Positions 15,097-22,855 of a DNA stretch of 41,654 nt are shown piece by piece (within the stretch, counting starts at the first letter, position 1; the number at the start of each line of letters is the position of its first letter). The stretch spans positions 1 through 41,654 of the forward strand of contig CALBGG010000065.1 in NCBI GenBank assembly GCA_937893605.1. Reading direction: 5' to 3'. This DNA is from an uncultured Clostridia bacterium (GTDB lineage Bacteria; Bacillota; Clostridia; Oscillospirales; Oscillospiraceae). The notes beneath the pieces are model-generated. The model had not been told where the DNA came from and did not search any database. It saw only the letters and a list, made by a program, of their open reading frames with translations. The translations under genes and the position numbers were made by a program.

Positions 15097-16398
15097 TCAT
15101 TCTCCTTGCTTTGCCGTAAACATGAGTATCGCCTTGGTATACGAGCAGCTGTCGTCAAATATCTCTTCTTCGAGCGTGCAGCCCTGCTCACCGCGGCGGG
15201 TGAGCTTGCTTGACAGCATGAGACTTTCGTGTATTCCTATGGTTTTTGACGCGAAAAACGTTCCGCTTTCGATAACGCAGCCGCCGCCCAGCAGCTCGGC
15301 CGCATGACGCCGCGCCGCGGTCAAAACAACAGGCAGAGTAAATTCCGACGGGTCTGCCTCTCCCCTGTTCGGGATCCGGATATTATAATACCTCTCCTCA
15401 TCGGAGTCCGACACATCGGTCACCTCAAGGAAGGATTCAAACAGCGGAGCTCCTCCGTCGCGCCCTGAGAACATAAAATAGCGCAGTACGTCGTTTGAAT
15501 CCAAAACACCGCTTACTTTATCTCCGTCCGTAACGGCGGCAATGCTGTTCCCCGAAAGGAGCATTTCCTCGGCCACTCTCGTCATGGGAGTAGAGCAGTC
15601 AAAGTGCATACACTTACCGCCCGGACGCAAAAGGCCGGAGATACGCTGCGAGGGGTTTGCCGCAAATGCCCTGGGAACGTCAAGCGCTCCGCACAGGCGC
15701 TGCTTCTCGTCGACCACCGGATATGTTTGAAGCGATATATCCTCGCAAAGCTTATGCCAGTCGGCGACGACATCGTTACTGTATAAATACTGCGGCATCT
15801 TCATCCATGACTGCGCCTCATCTGTGCTTTCTATCGCGGTGGATTTCAGTTTTTCAAGCAACATCATTATCGTTCTGCTGTCCTGAAGTGCGCTTATGAC
15901 CGAAAGGCCTCCGCGCTCGGCATGGATAAGCGTGAGCGGAGCCGCGCTTGCGCCGCCGGTGAGCATGAGGTTTGCGCCGAGCTCGACGATAAGCGTCTGC
16001 ATATCCGGTCTGTCGCCGACCATACATAAAACGTTAACATTATTCTTCGGTTCCTTCGACAAAGCTCTGCGAAGCTGCGCCTCGCCGCCGTCGCAGATGA
16101 TAATACGCTCTATCATCCTGTCGGCATCGGCAGGCTCTATTATCATCGTAAGTCCCAAAAGCTTTACGACCCGTTTGAGACTTACGGGCTCAGCCTCGCC
16201 CGCGGCGCACGAATCTATCTTAAATGTGCCGGACTTCGGTTTAGTAACAACAAGCCCCTGTGCTTCGGCAGCTTTTATTGCCTTATAAACGGTTCCCACG
16301 CTTACATCCAGCAGCTCCGACAGCCGCCGAACAGAAATTTTTGTGCCCGCGTCAAGTTCCTTTATATATGATAGTATCAGCTCATTCTTTATTGACAT
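15097..16398 (-). CDS. YtoI-like regulator: HTH, DRTGG, CBS and hotdog (thioesterase-like) domains
   Basis: A 433-residue predicted transcription factor. Residues 1-60 form a winged HTH (VRRLSELLDVSVGTVYKAIK). About 70-185 match a DRTGG domain (MVGDRPDMQTLIVELGANLM, LTGGASA). About 190-310 are a CBS pair with TYPVVDEKQRLCGALDV and AAVTDGDKVSGVLDSNDVLR. About 320-430 resemble a 4HBT/hotdog fold that would bind acyl-CoA. The same domain order is found in Bacillus YtoI, whose function is not established. GGAG lies 8 nt before the ATG. It is divergent from the acyl-CoA dehydrogenase/Etf/CaiB operon, so local control in response to an acyl-CoA and perhaps an adenine nucleotide is a reasonable inference. 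Confidence 0.82.
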   Translation of the reverse strand: MSIKNELILSYIKELDAGTKISVRRLSELLDVSVGTVYKAIKAAEAQGLVVTKPKSGTFKIDSCAAGEAEPVSLKRVVKLLGLTMIIEPADADRMIERIIICDGGEAQLRRALSKEPKNNVNVLCMVGDRPDMQTLIVELGANLMLTGGASAAPLTLIHAERGGLSVISALQDSRTIMMLLEKLKSTAIESTDEAQSWMKMPQYLYSNDVVADWHKLCEDISLQTYPVVDEKQRLCGALDVPRAFAANPSQRISGLLRPGGKCMHFDCSTPMTRVAEEMLLSGNSIAAVTDGDKVSGVLDSNDVLRYFMFSGRDGGAPLFESFLEVTDVSDSDEERYYNIRIPNRGEADPSEFTLPVVLTAARRHAAELLGGGCVIESGTFFASKTIGIHESLMLSSKLTRRGEQGCTLEEEIFDDSCSYTKAILMFTAKQGE

Positions 16399-16435
16399 TC
16401 TGTTTCTCCGTCATTTCAACATTATCTGTGCGATT

Positions 16436-16464
16436 ATTATACATATAAATCTGCATATCATCAA
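16436..16464 (-). promoter_or_regulatory. Promoter of the YtoI-like regulator gene
   Basis: Minus-strand TTGATG (16459-16464) and perfect TATAAT (16436-16441) with a 17-base spacer. The predicted leader is about 30 nt. Confidence 0.7.
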
Positions 16465-16641
16465 GGCTTTTTTCAATATTTGTTCACAAAGGGCAAGTCA
16501 AAAATATAACAGAATAAAACACAATATATCTGTTTACCATATTTGCGGATGTAACTGTTGTATAAGATTTGCTTGATTTTGTTAGTTTTTGGATGTGACT
16601 ATGTCAGAAAGCCGAAAAAGATTAACATTTCGCATTTTGTG

Positions 16642-16670
16642 TTGACACTCTGTTGCAGCCATGTTATTCT
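16642..16670 (+). promoter_or_regulatory. Promoter of the acyl-CoA dehydrogenase/Etf/CaiB operon
   Basis: Perfect TTGACA (16642-16647) and TATTCT (16665-16670) with a 17-base spacer. The start near 16677 gives a long leader of about 135 nt before the ATG at 16814. Confidence 0.7.
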
Positions 16671-16813
16671 TTTCACAGTAAAAGGACTGATTTTAAATCA
16701 TCCGAGTCACTCAAACAGTTACAGTTGTGTACAGATGCGTCATGCCGTAATTTTAAGCGTATACTGTTATGTAACACTTTTAAAAATTTTAATTGTAAAG
16801 GAGACAAAAGGCA

Positions 16814-17947
16814 ATGTTCAAGTTCACAGAAGAGCAGATCATGATCCGCGACATGGTAAGAGAGTTCACCAAAAACGAGGTTGAGCCCCGCGACAAGTGG
16901 ATGGACGAAAACGGTTTTGACTGGGAAGTTCACAAAAAGCTGTGCGAGGCAGGCCTGATGGGCATTCACCTTCCCGAGCAGTACGGCGGTGGCGGAGGCG
17001 ACGCTGTTATGAGCGAGATCGTCATCAATGAGATAGCAAAGGGCAGCGCTTCTGTCGCTCTGTTCCTCGACGCAGACTGGCTGGCGGCCGATATGATCTA
17101 TGTTCACGGCAGCGAAGAGCAGAAAAACCGTTATCTCCCCCTCGCAGCCGAAGGTAAGATCTTTGCGTTCGGCCTGACCGAGTCCAACGCCGGCTCCGAC
17201 GCTGCGGCAATTAAGTCTGTTGCGGTAAAGCAGCCCGACGGCAGCTATGTTCTCAACGGCGGCAAGGCATGGATCACAAACTCCGGCGTTGCAGATTACT
17301 ATCTTATCATGGCGAAGACCGATCCCGAAGCAGGAGCAAAGGGCATCAGCGTTTTCATCGTTCCCAAGGATGCAGAAGGTCTGACCGTCGGTAAGTTCGA
17401 GCACAAGATGGGCATGTGCGGCAGTGCAACCTGCGAGCTTAGCTTTGATAACATCAAGCTCCCCGCAGACGCACTTGTCGGCAAGGAAGGCGCAGGCTTC
17501 AAGATCGCAATGATGGCTCTTGACGGTGCGCGTATCTCGATAGGCGCTATCGCTTCCGGCCTTGCACAGCATGCAATGGAGGTCGCAAAGAACTACGCGA
17601 ACGAGCGCGTCACCTTCGGCAAGCCAATCGCAAAATACCAGGGTGTTGCATTCAAGTTCGCCGACATGGCGGCAAAGATCCGCGCAATTGATCTGATGGT
17701 ATGGGATACCGCGCAGATGAAGAGCGAAGGCCAGCGTCACACCGTTGAGGCCGCGATGCTCAAGCTCATGAGCTCCAAGTGGTGCTGCGAGATCTGCGAC
17801 GAGTGCATCCAGGTTCTCGGCGGAAACGGCTACAGCCGCGAGTTCCACGTTGAGCGCTTCTATCGCGACGCAAAGCTGCTCGAGATCGGCGAGGGCACCA
17901 GTGAGATCCAGCGCATGGTCATCAGCGGTGCCGTTCTGGCAAAGTAA
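16814..17947 (+). CDS. Acyl-CoA dehydrogenase (second, Etf-linked)
   Basis: FAD-dependent acyl-CoA dehydrogenase of 377 residues in the short-chain/butyryl-CoA dehydrogenase group. Motifs in order are FGLTESNAGSDAAAIKS, LNGGKAWITNSGVADYY, the substrate-side RVTFGKPIAKYQGVAFK, QVLGGNGYSREFHVERFYRD and the catalytic Glu360 in GEGTSEIQRMVIS. AAGGAG lies 10 nt before the ATG. It is co-oriented with etfB and etfA 25 nt downstream, so the ETF is very likely its redox partner. In anaerobes such complexes often run in the reducing direction on enoyl-CoA, sometimes with electron bifurcation. Whether the substrate is crotonyl-CoA, a betaine-CoA or an aryl-acrylyl-CoA cannot be told from this view. Confidence 0.95.
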   Translation: MFKFTEEQIMIRDMVREFTKNEVEPRDKWMDENGFDWEVHKKLCEAGLMGIHLPEQYGGGGGDAVMSEIVINEIAKGSASVALFLDADWLAADMIYVHGSEEQKNRYLPLAAEGKIFAFGLTESNAGSDAAAIKSVAVKQPDGSYVLNGGKAWITNSGVADYYLIMAKTDPEAGAKGISVFIVPKDAEGLTVGKFEHKMGMCGSATCELSFDNIKLPADALVGKEGAGFKIAMMALDGARISIGAIASGLAQHAMEVAKNYANERVTFGKPIAKYQGVAFKFADMAAKIRAIDLMVWDTAQMKSEGQRHTVEAAMLKLMSSKWCCEICDECIQVLGGNGYSREFHVERFYRDAKLLEIGEGTSEIQRMVISGAVLAK

Positions 17948-17971
17948 TAAGCAAAGTTCGGAGAGACAGAA

Positions 17972-18757
17972 ATGAAAATATTGGTTTTTGTTAAGCAGGT
18001 TCCAGATACGGACGACGTCAAGCTCGACCCTAAGACCGGCAACCTAAAGCGTGAGGGCGTGCAGAGCATGATAAATCCCCTTGACGCAAATGCTATAGAG
18101 GCTGCGGTACAGCTGAAGGAAAAGTACGGTGCTACCGTTGCCGCAATAAGCATGGGGCCTCCCCAGGCCGAGGACATGCTCAAAAAGGCTCTTGCTCTCG
18201 GCTGCGACGAGGCGTATCTGCTGTCCGACCGTGCCTTCGGCGGCGCTGACACTCTCGCAACGGCATACACTCTTGCAAAGGCCGCAGAAAAGATCGGCAA
18301 CTACGACCTGCTGCTGTTCGGCCGCCACGCAGTCGACGGTGATACGGCGCAGACGGGTCCCGCGACCGCTGCTTACCTCAATGTTCCGCAGATCACCCTC
18401 GCAACGAGCATCGATGTTCAGGACGGTTGGGTGGTATGTGACCGTAATCTTGAGGACTGCACTCAGCGCGTAAGAGCAAAACTTCCCGCACTTGTCACCG
18501 TATGCGGCGAAATAAATACTCCGCGCTACGCAACGCCCATAAACATCATGAAGGCGTTAAAGAAGCCGAGAACCGTTTGGGATGCGGCTGCTCTTGAGGC
18601 CGACACAACGCGCACCGGCATTCCCGGCTCCCCTTCCTCCACCAAGAAGGTATTCGAGCCGCCCAAGCGCAATACCGACACCAAGTACTTTGAAGGCTCT
18701 GCCGAGGAAATGGCAGTGCAGTTCGTTGATATGCTCGCAAGCGAGCATCTTGTCTGA
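17972..18757 (+). CDS. etfB: Electron transfer flavoprotein subunit beta
   Basis: Small subunit of the heterodimeric ETF that shuttles electrons to or from acyl-CoA dehydrogenases. The 261-residue protein starts MKILVFVKQVPDTDDVKLD and carries the nucleotide loop FGRHAVDGDTAQTGP at about 115-129. It also has the conserved VCDRNLEDCTQRVRAKLPAL and INTPRYATP stretches. These resemble the FAD-binding beta subunits of bifurcating ETFs from anaerobes, but that subtype is an inference. GGAG precedes the ATG by about 9 nt. It stands between the dehydrogenase and etfA. Confidence 0.95.
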   Translation: MKILVFVKQVPDTDDVKLDPKTGNLKREGVQSMINPLDANAIEAAVQLKEKYGATVAAISMGPPQAEDMLKKALALGCDEAYLLSDRAFGGADTLATAYTLAKAAEKIGNYDLLLFGRHAVDGDTAQTGPATAAYLNVPQITLATSIDVQDGWVVCDRNLEDCTQRVRAKLPALVTVCGEINTPRYATPINIMKALKKPRTVWDAAALEADTTRTGIPGSPSSTKKVFEPPKRNTDTKYFEGSAEEMAVQFVDMLASEHLV

Positions 18758-18769
18758 GGAGGTGCTGAT

Positions 18770-19765
18770 ATGGCAAAGGAAGATTACAAAGGCATATGGA
18801 TATTTGCCGAACAGCAGAACGGCGTTCTCAACCCCGTCGCCCTTGAGCTTCTCGCAAAGGCGCAGGAGCTGAAGTCTCACAACGGCGAGGACATTTACGC
18901 TATCCTCCTGGGCAGCGACGTCAAGGCGCTGGCTACCACTCTCATAGCGCACGGTGCGGACAAGGTCATTGTCGCCGAGGATGCAGCTCTTGAAAATTAC
19001 AGCGCCCGCCCCTACGAGCAGGCCATGACTCAGCTTGCCGAGAAGTACAAGCCATCGATCATCCTCTACGGTGCAACAAGTCTCGGCCGTGACTTCGCTC
19101 CTCGCGTGATGGTCTCTCTCAAGACCGGCCTCACCGCCGACGCGATAGATCTCGGCTACGACGAGGATGACGTGTTCTATCAGACGACTCCCGCATACGG
19201 CGGCAGCATCCTTGCGCACATCGTCATTCTCGAGTGCCGCCCGCAGATGGCGACCGTTCGTCCGAAGATGTTCGTTCCCCTCGAGCCCGACGAGAGCCGT
19301 CAGGGCGAGATCATCACCGAGGCCGTAAGCATCTGCGCAGAGGACTGCTACGAGGTTCTCGAAACCGCTCAGAAGGTCAGCGACCGCGAGCCCATAGACA
19401 AGGCAGACCTTCTCGTCTGCGGCGGACGCGGCATAAAGAGCGAGGAAGACCTCAAAATGCTCGGCGAGCTGGCTGAGCTTCTCGGCGGTCAGGTAGCAGC
19501 CTCCCGCCCCATTATTGATAACGGCTGGCTGCCGCACGAGGATCAGATCGGTCAGTCCGGAGCAACGGTAAAGCCCGACCATATAATAAACATCGCCATC
19601 TCCGGCTCTGTTCAGTATCAGGTCGGTATGCAGAACTCAAAGTGCATCATCAGTATAAACCACACCGCAGGAGTTCCCATCTTCGATATCTCCCACTACG
19701 GCGCTGTTGCCGATTACCGCAGCCTCGTTCCGGCAATAATCGAAGAGATAAAGAAAAGAAAGTAA
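18770..19765 (+). CDS. etfA: Electron transfer flavoprotein subunit alpha
   Basis: Large ETF subunit, 331 residues. The N-terminal alpha/beta domain (about 1-190) includes LYGATSLGRDFAPRVMVSL. The C-terminal FAD domain has LLVCGGRGIKSEEDL, RPIIDNGWLPHEDQIGQSG, ISGSVQYQVGMQNSK and the final DISHYGAVADYRSLVP, the standard FAD-contact order. No ferredoxin domain is fused to it. A GAGGAGGTG site lies just before the ATG, and the gap after etfB is 12 nt, so the subunits are made together. In the operon it would accept or deliver electrons for the dehydrogenase at 16814 and possibly the one at 13944. Confidence 0.96.
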   Translation: MAKEDYKGIWIFAEQQNGVLNPVALELLAKAQELKSHNGEDIYAILLGSDVKALATTLIAHGADKVIVAEDAALENYSARPYEQAMTQLAEKYKPSIILYGATSLGRDFAPRVMVSLKTGLTADAIDLGYDEDDVFYQTTPAYGGSILAHIVILECRPQMATVRPKMFVPLEPDESRQGEIITEAVSICAEDCYEVLETAQKVSDREPIDKADLLVCGGRGIKSEEDLKMLGELAELLGGQVAASRPIIDNGWLPHEDQIGQSGATVKPDHIINIAISGSVQYQVGMQNSKCIISINHTAGVPIFDISHYGAVADYRSLVPAIIEEIKKRK

Positions 19766-19800
19766 AACCATAAAATATTTCAAAAAAGGAGCTATTTAAA

Positions 19801-21057
19801 ATGAGCGAACGTAAATCTCTTATCCCTGAATACGGTCCTTTCGCAGGAATGCGCATTATTGACACCGGCTCTCTGATAGCAATGCCCTACGCGGCAACGC
19901 TGCTTGCAGACTTCGGTGCAGAGGTCATCCACATCGAGCGTCCCGGCGTCGGCGACACTCTCCGCGTTCTCGCCCCCTTTGCGAAGGAAGATGACAAGGT
20001 CGTCAGCACCTCCTGGGCACAGGACGGACGCAATAAGCTCTCCCTCTCTCTCGAGCTCAATCTCAAGCACCCCGAAGTAAAAGAGCTGTTCTACGGTCTT
20101 ATCAAGGAAGCCGACGTGTTCATGGAGAACATGGTATGGCTCGAAAAGCTCGGCATCCGCGATGAAGATCTGCTTGAGATCAATCCCCGTCTGATCATCG
20201 CCCACATCAGCGGCTACGGCAACCCGGCATTCGGCGGTCTGCCCGAGTACTGCGACAGAGCTTCCTACGACATGATAGGTCAGGCATTCTCCGGCTGGAT
20301 GGGTCTCAACGGCGAAAAGGACGGCGACCCAGTTGTCGGCAAGCCATGGCTCAACGACTTCACCTCCGCATATGCAGCCGTTTTCGGAATACTCGCAGCC
20401 TATATCAACGTTCTCAAGACAGGCAAGGGTCAGGTCGTCGACGTTGCCCAGTTCGAGGTTCAGGCAAGCTACTGCTGCGACCTGTACACCTCCTACACCA
20501 TGGCAGGCCGCCAGAACACCCGTTCCGGCAACAAGTCCTCCGCGTTCCAGCCCTACGGCCTGTTCAAATCCAAGGACGGCTACGACGTAGCAGTCGGCGC
20601 ATTCGGCCCCGGCGTCTACAAGAGAGCTATTCAGGCATTCGGCTTTGATCTTGACTACTTCAACTACAAGGATTGCTCCTCCGGCATTGAGGCTGTTGCC
20701 TCCGAAAAGGGTCGTGAGCTCGACGCTAAGGTCATCGAGTGGTGCGCTGCACACACCGCACAGGAGATCGAGGACGCAATGGCAAAGTTCAAGGTTCCCT
20801 GCAGCCGTGTAATGGGGCCGAAGGACTGCCTGGAGAATCCTCACTATCAGAGCCGCGGAGACTTCATCGAATACCGCGACCAGACTCTCGACAAAGACAT
20901 CACCGCCTTCGGCATCGTTCCGAAGCTGTCCGGCACTCCCGGCCGGGTATGGCGCGGCGCTCCGAGGCTCGGTCAGGATACCGACGATATCCTAAAGGGT
21001 ATTCTGGGCTACGACGACGCAAAGATAGCCGATCTCAAGGAGAAAAAGCTCATCTGA
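19801..21057 (+). CDS. Class III (CaiB/BaiF family) CoA-transferase
   Basis: Transfers CoA between an acyl-CoA donor and a free carboxylate through an aspartyl-CoA intermediate. The 418-residue chain begins with GPFAGMRIIDTGSLIAMPYA and then DFGAEVIHIERPGVGDTLR. The predicted catalytic aspartate is Asp157 in SYDMIGQAFSG, aligning with the Asp of CaiB. Length is close to carnitine CoA-transferase CaiB (about 405). Known relatives act on carnitine/crotonobetaine, formate/oxalate, bile acids or phenyllactate, and the specificity is not readable here. AAGGAG precedes the ATG at 19801. Last gene of the operon, closed by a terminator at 21189-21219. Confidence 0.9.
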   Translation: MSERKSLIPEYGPFAGMRIIDTGSLIAMPYAATLLADFGAEVIHIERPGVGDTLRVLAPFAKEDDKVVSTSWAQDGRNKLSLSLELNLKHPEVKELFYGLIKEADVFMENMVWLEKLGIRDEDLLEINPRLIIAHISGYGNPAFGGLPEYCDRASYDMIGQAFSGWMGLNGEKDGDPVVGKPWLNDFTSAYAAVFGILAAYINVLKTGKGQVVDVAQFEVQASYCCDLYTSYTMAGRQNTRSGNKSSAFQPYGLFKSKDGYDVAVGAFGPGVYKRAIQAFGFDLDYFNYKDCSSGIEAVASEKGRELDAKVIEWCAAHTAQEIEDAMAKFKVPCSRVMGPKDCLENPHYQSRGDFIEYRDQTLDKDITAFGIVPKLSGTPGRVWRGAPRLGQDTDDILKGILGYDDAKIADLKEKKLI

Positions 21058-21100
21058 TAATCATCTAAGCTATTTATCATAATCCTCTTTCCCCATATTT

Positions 21101-21135
21101 CCGGAAGTCCGGTATCAGATGCGCCGGACTTCCGG
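21101..21135. repeat. Perfect 12-bp GC-rich inverted repeat
   Basis: CCGGAAGTCCGG (21101-21112) and its exact complement (21124-21135) flank an 11-base loop. No T-run follows on either strand, so it is not a standard terminator. It could stabilise the 3' end of the CaiB operon message or mark a repeat family. Confidence 0.7.
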
Positions 21136-21188
21136 AGCCCCCAACCTACCAATTCATTATTCTCCTTCCTTATTCCTTCCCAAAACAA

Positions 21189-21219
21189 AATCAGGAGTCC
21201 TTATGGGCTCCTGATTTTT
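21189..21219. terminator. Bidirectional terminator between convergent genes
   Basis: Twelve-base arms 21189-21200 and 21205-21216 pair with a single G-T wobble around a 4-nt loop. T-rich tracts follow on both strands (TTTTTAT rightward, ATTTTGTTTT leftward). It ends the rightward Etf/CaiB operon and the leftward coaD-coiled-coil transcript. Confidence 0.85.
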
Positions 21220-21242
21220 ATATCATTCAGTTGTATGCTTGT

Positions 21243-21761
21243 TTATTCGATATCCTCGTCGTCATCCTGAGCTACAGGATGCGCGGGGGATGCGGAGCCC
21301 GCGAGACTGCGGAAGCTCGCCCTCGACTGATTTATTGATTTGAGCGCCGCGCCCACGGTCTCCTCCGTGCGGCGGAGTATTTCATCGACATATTCATTTG
21401 CCACGCGGCGAAGTTCCTTGGATTTATACTCGGCGTTATTTACGAGCTCGGCGCTGTGCTGCTTTGCAACACGCACTATCTCCTGCTCCTCGAGCATTGC
21501 ACGTGCCTTGTCCTCGGCATTCTTGCGGATAGACTCCGCCTCGCGCTTGGCGTTTCCGATAAATTCATCGCGTGCGGACACGAGGCGCTTTGCCTCGGCA
21601 AGCTCGACGGGAATACGCGTTTTTATCTCGTTTAATATCTCCAAAACGTTTTCTCTCTCGACGATGCATTTATCGTTTCCGAGAGGAACGCCCCAGGCTT
21701 CGGTCACCATGGTGTAGAGAGTTTCGATAAGCTCCATTACCTCAACATTTTTCTCGCTCAT
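21243..21761 (-). CDS. Coiled-coil protein downstream of coaD (DivIVA/AtpF-like)
   Basis: A 172-residue, charged, helical protein with no membrane segment. Residues about 45-150 look like a continuous coiled coil rich in Ala, Glu, Lys and Arg (AKREAESIRKNAEDKARAMLEEQEIVR). A short acidic tail ends the chain. Proteins of this type beside coaD in Clostridia are often labelled ATPase or ATP synthase subunit B-like because of coiled-coil resemblance only; a DivIVA-like scaffold role is equally possible. The ATG at 21761 has GGAGG 6-7 nt upstream. A longer frame lacks such a site. Function unknown. Confidence 0.75.
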   Translation of the reverse strand: MSEKNVEVMELIETLYTMVTEAWGVPLGNDKCIVERENVLEILNEIKTRIPVELAEAKRLVSARDEFIGNAKREAESIRKNAEDKARAMLEEQEIVRVAKQHSAELVNNAEYKSKELRRVANEYVDEILRRTEETVGAALKSINQSRASFRSLAGSASPAHPVAQDDDEDIE

Positions 21762-21824
21762 ATTGATCCTCCATGCGGTTACGCCGCACACAAAGTTTTG
21801 ACAGTTCAGCTGCGCTTAATTTCT

Positions 21825-22316
21825 CTATTTCTTCCACAGCCTTGCCTTTTCGTTTATCTCAGCCATTATCTCGGGCGGAACGAAACCCGTAAGATCGGCG
21901 CCGTATGATGCCATTTCGCGCACAACGGACGAACTCAAAAAGGCATATTTTTCGTTTGCTGCAAGAAACATCGTTTCGAGGGCGGGATTTATTTTTTTAT
22001 TTATATGATTCATCTGAAATTCATACTCGAAATCAGATGTGGCTCTCATTCCCTTTACCAATACCGCGCCGTCGAACTGCTTTGCATATTCTGCGAGCAG
22101 CCCGTCGTAGGTATCAACCTTGACATTGGAAAAGCTCGCAACGACCTTTTTGACCATTGCAACACGCTCGTCTATCGCGAACATGGGCTTTGTTTTCGTC
22201 GCGTTATACATGATGCACACTATGACCTTATCGAATATCTTCGATGCGCGGCTTATGATATCAAGATGTCCGAGCGTTATCGGGTCGAAGCTGCCGGGGC
22301 ATATAGCAAGACTCAT
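21825..22316 (-). CDS. coaD: Phosphopantetheine adenylyltransferase
   Basis: Catalyses the fourth step of coenzyme A synthesis, 4'-phosphopantetheine plus ATP to dephospho-CoA. The 163 residues match the usual length. PGSFDPITLGHLDII near the N-terminus contains the nucleotidyltransferase TxGH motif. VKGMRATSDFEYEFQMNHIN and the ISSS-like loop LSSSVVREMASYGAD are also typical. The ATG overlaps the rsmD stop as ATGA, with GGGAG upstream. rsmD-coaD is a classic Bacillota pair. Confidence 0.97.
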   Translation of the reverse strand: MSLAICPGSFDPITLGHLDIISRASKIFDKVIVCIMYNATKTKPMFAIDERVAMVKKVVASFSNVKVDTYDGLLAEYAKQFDGAVLVKGMRATSDFEYEFQMNHINKKINPALETMFLAANEKYAFLSSSVVREMASYGADLTGFVPPEIMAEINEKARLWKK

Positions 22317-22855
22317 TTATCTGTCTCCCTGCTGTAGCTTGTAAGCTTAACTTTGCCGTAATTGTATTCCTTACACTTAGAGTAAGGCATATTCATTTCC
22401 GGCATAGGCTTTTCGCGCCCACTTTCGCACATAATTATACCACTTTCCGTCAAGATGTCAACGGAATTGATAATTTGCAGCGCTTTATCTATAAGATTTG
22501 TCGCATAAGGAGGATCTATGAGTATAAGATCGAACTTTTCTCCGCGTTCGAGAAAGGCTATGGAATCGCTCTGCACTACGCGTGCTTCAAAGCCGCAGCT
22601 CTTTATATTCTGCTTTATAAGAGCTATCGATTCCCTGCTCTGATCAACGAAGGTCACTTCCCTCGCGCCTCGGCTGAGGCACTCAAGACCGAGCTGCCCC
22701 GTTCCCGCAAAAAGGTCGAGCACCTTCCTGCCCTCGATGTCAAACTGGATGATGTTGAACATCGACTCTTTGACCATGTCGGTCGTGGGGCGTATATCAT
22801 AATTGTCCGGCTCTTTAAGCTTTTTGCCGCGCTTTGTACCGCTTATAATTCTCAT
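22313..22855 (-). CDS. rsmD: 16S rRNA (guanine-966-N2)-methyltransferase
   Basis: SAM-dependent methyltransferase acting on G966 of 16S rRNA during 30S assembly. The 180-residue protein begins MRIISGTKRGKKLKEP, then RPTTDMVKESMFNII. The SAM motif is VLDLFAGTGQLGLECLSRGA and the catalytic motif IV is DPPY near residue 113. It overlaps uvrC upstream and coaD downstream by ATGA, so all three are translationally coupled. Confidence 0.97.
   Translation of the reverse strand: MRIISGTKRGKKLKEPDNYDIRPTTDMVKESMFNIIQFDIEGRKVLDLFAGTGQLGLECLSRGAREVTFVDQSRESIALIKQNIKSCGFEARVVQSDSIAFLERGEKFDLILIDPPYATNLIDKALQIINSVDILTESGIIMCESGREKPMPEMNMPYSKCKEYNYGKVKLTSYSRETDK

Larger units (their letters stand above)
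16399..16813. other. 415-base divergent regulatory region
   Basis: AT-rich non-coding region between the regulator and the rightward acyl-CoA operon. It contains one good promoter for each direction. About 200 bases between them hold no convincing gene; short frames there lack ribosome sites and family resemblance. The rightward leader of about 135 nt ends in a usual AAGGAG site. Its TGTAAC/GTTAC-like elements around 16720-16775 could be operator half sites but are too irregular to call. Confidence 0.6.

Noticed and set aside
16558..16884. Rightward frame in the intergenic region running into the dehydrogenase start
   Set aside because: No ribosome site, AT-rich and out of frame with the dehydrogenase; it spans the operon promoter.
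16673..17848. Long open frame (391 codons) antisense to the second acyl-CoA dehydrogenase
   Set aside because: Composition is Leu/Cys/His-rich as expected from the complement of a biased coding strand; no ribosome site or family motif, while the plus strand is unmistakably a dehydrogenase.
18557..20844. Long antisense frames opposite etfB, etfA and the CaiB gene
   Set aside because: Same mirror effect of strong codon bias; the plus-strand proteins carry full family motifs.
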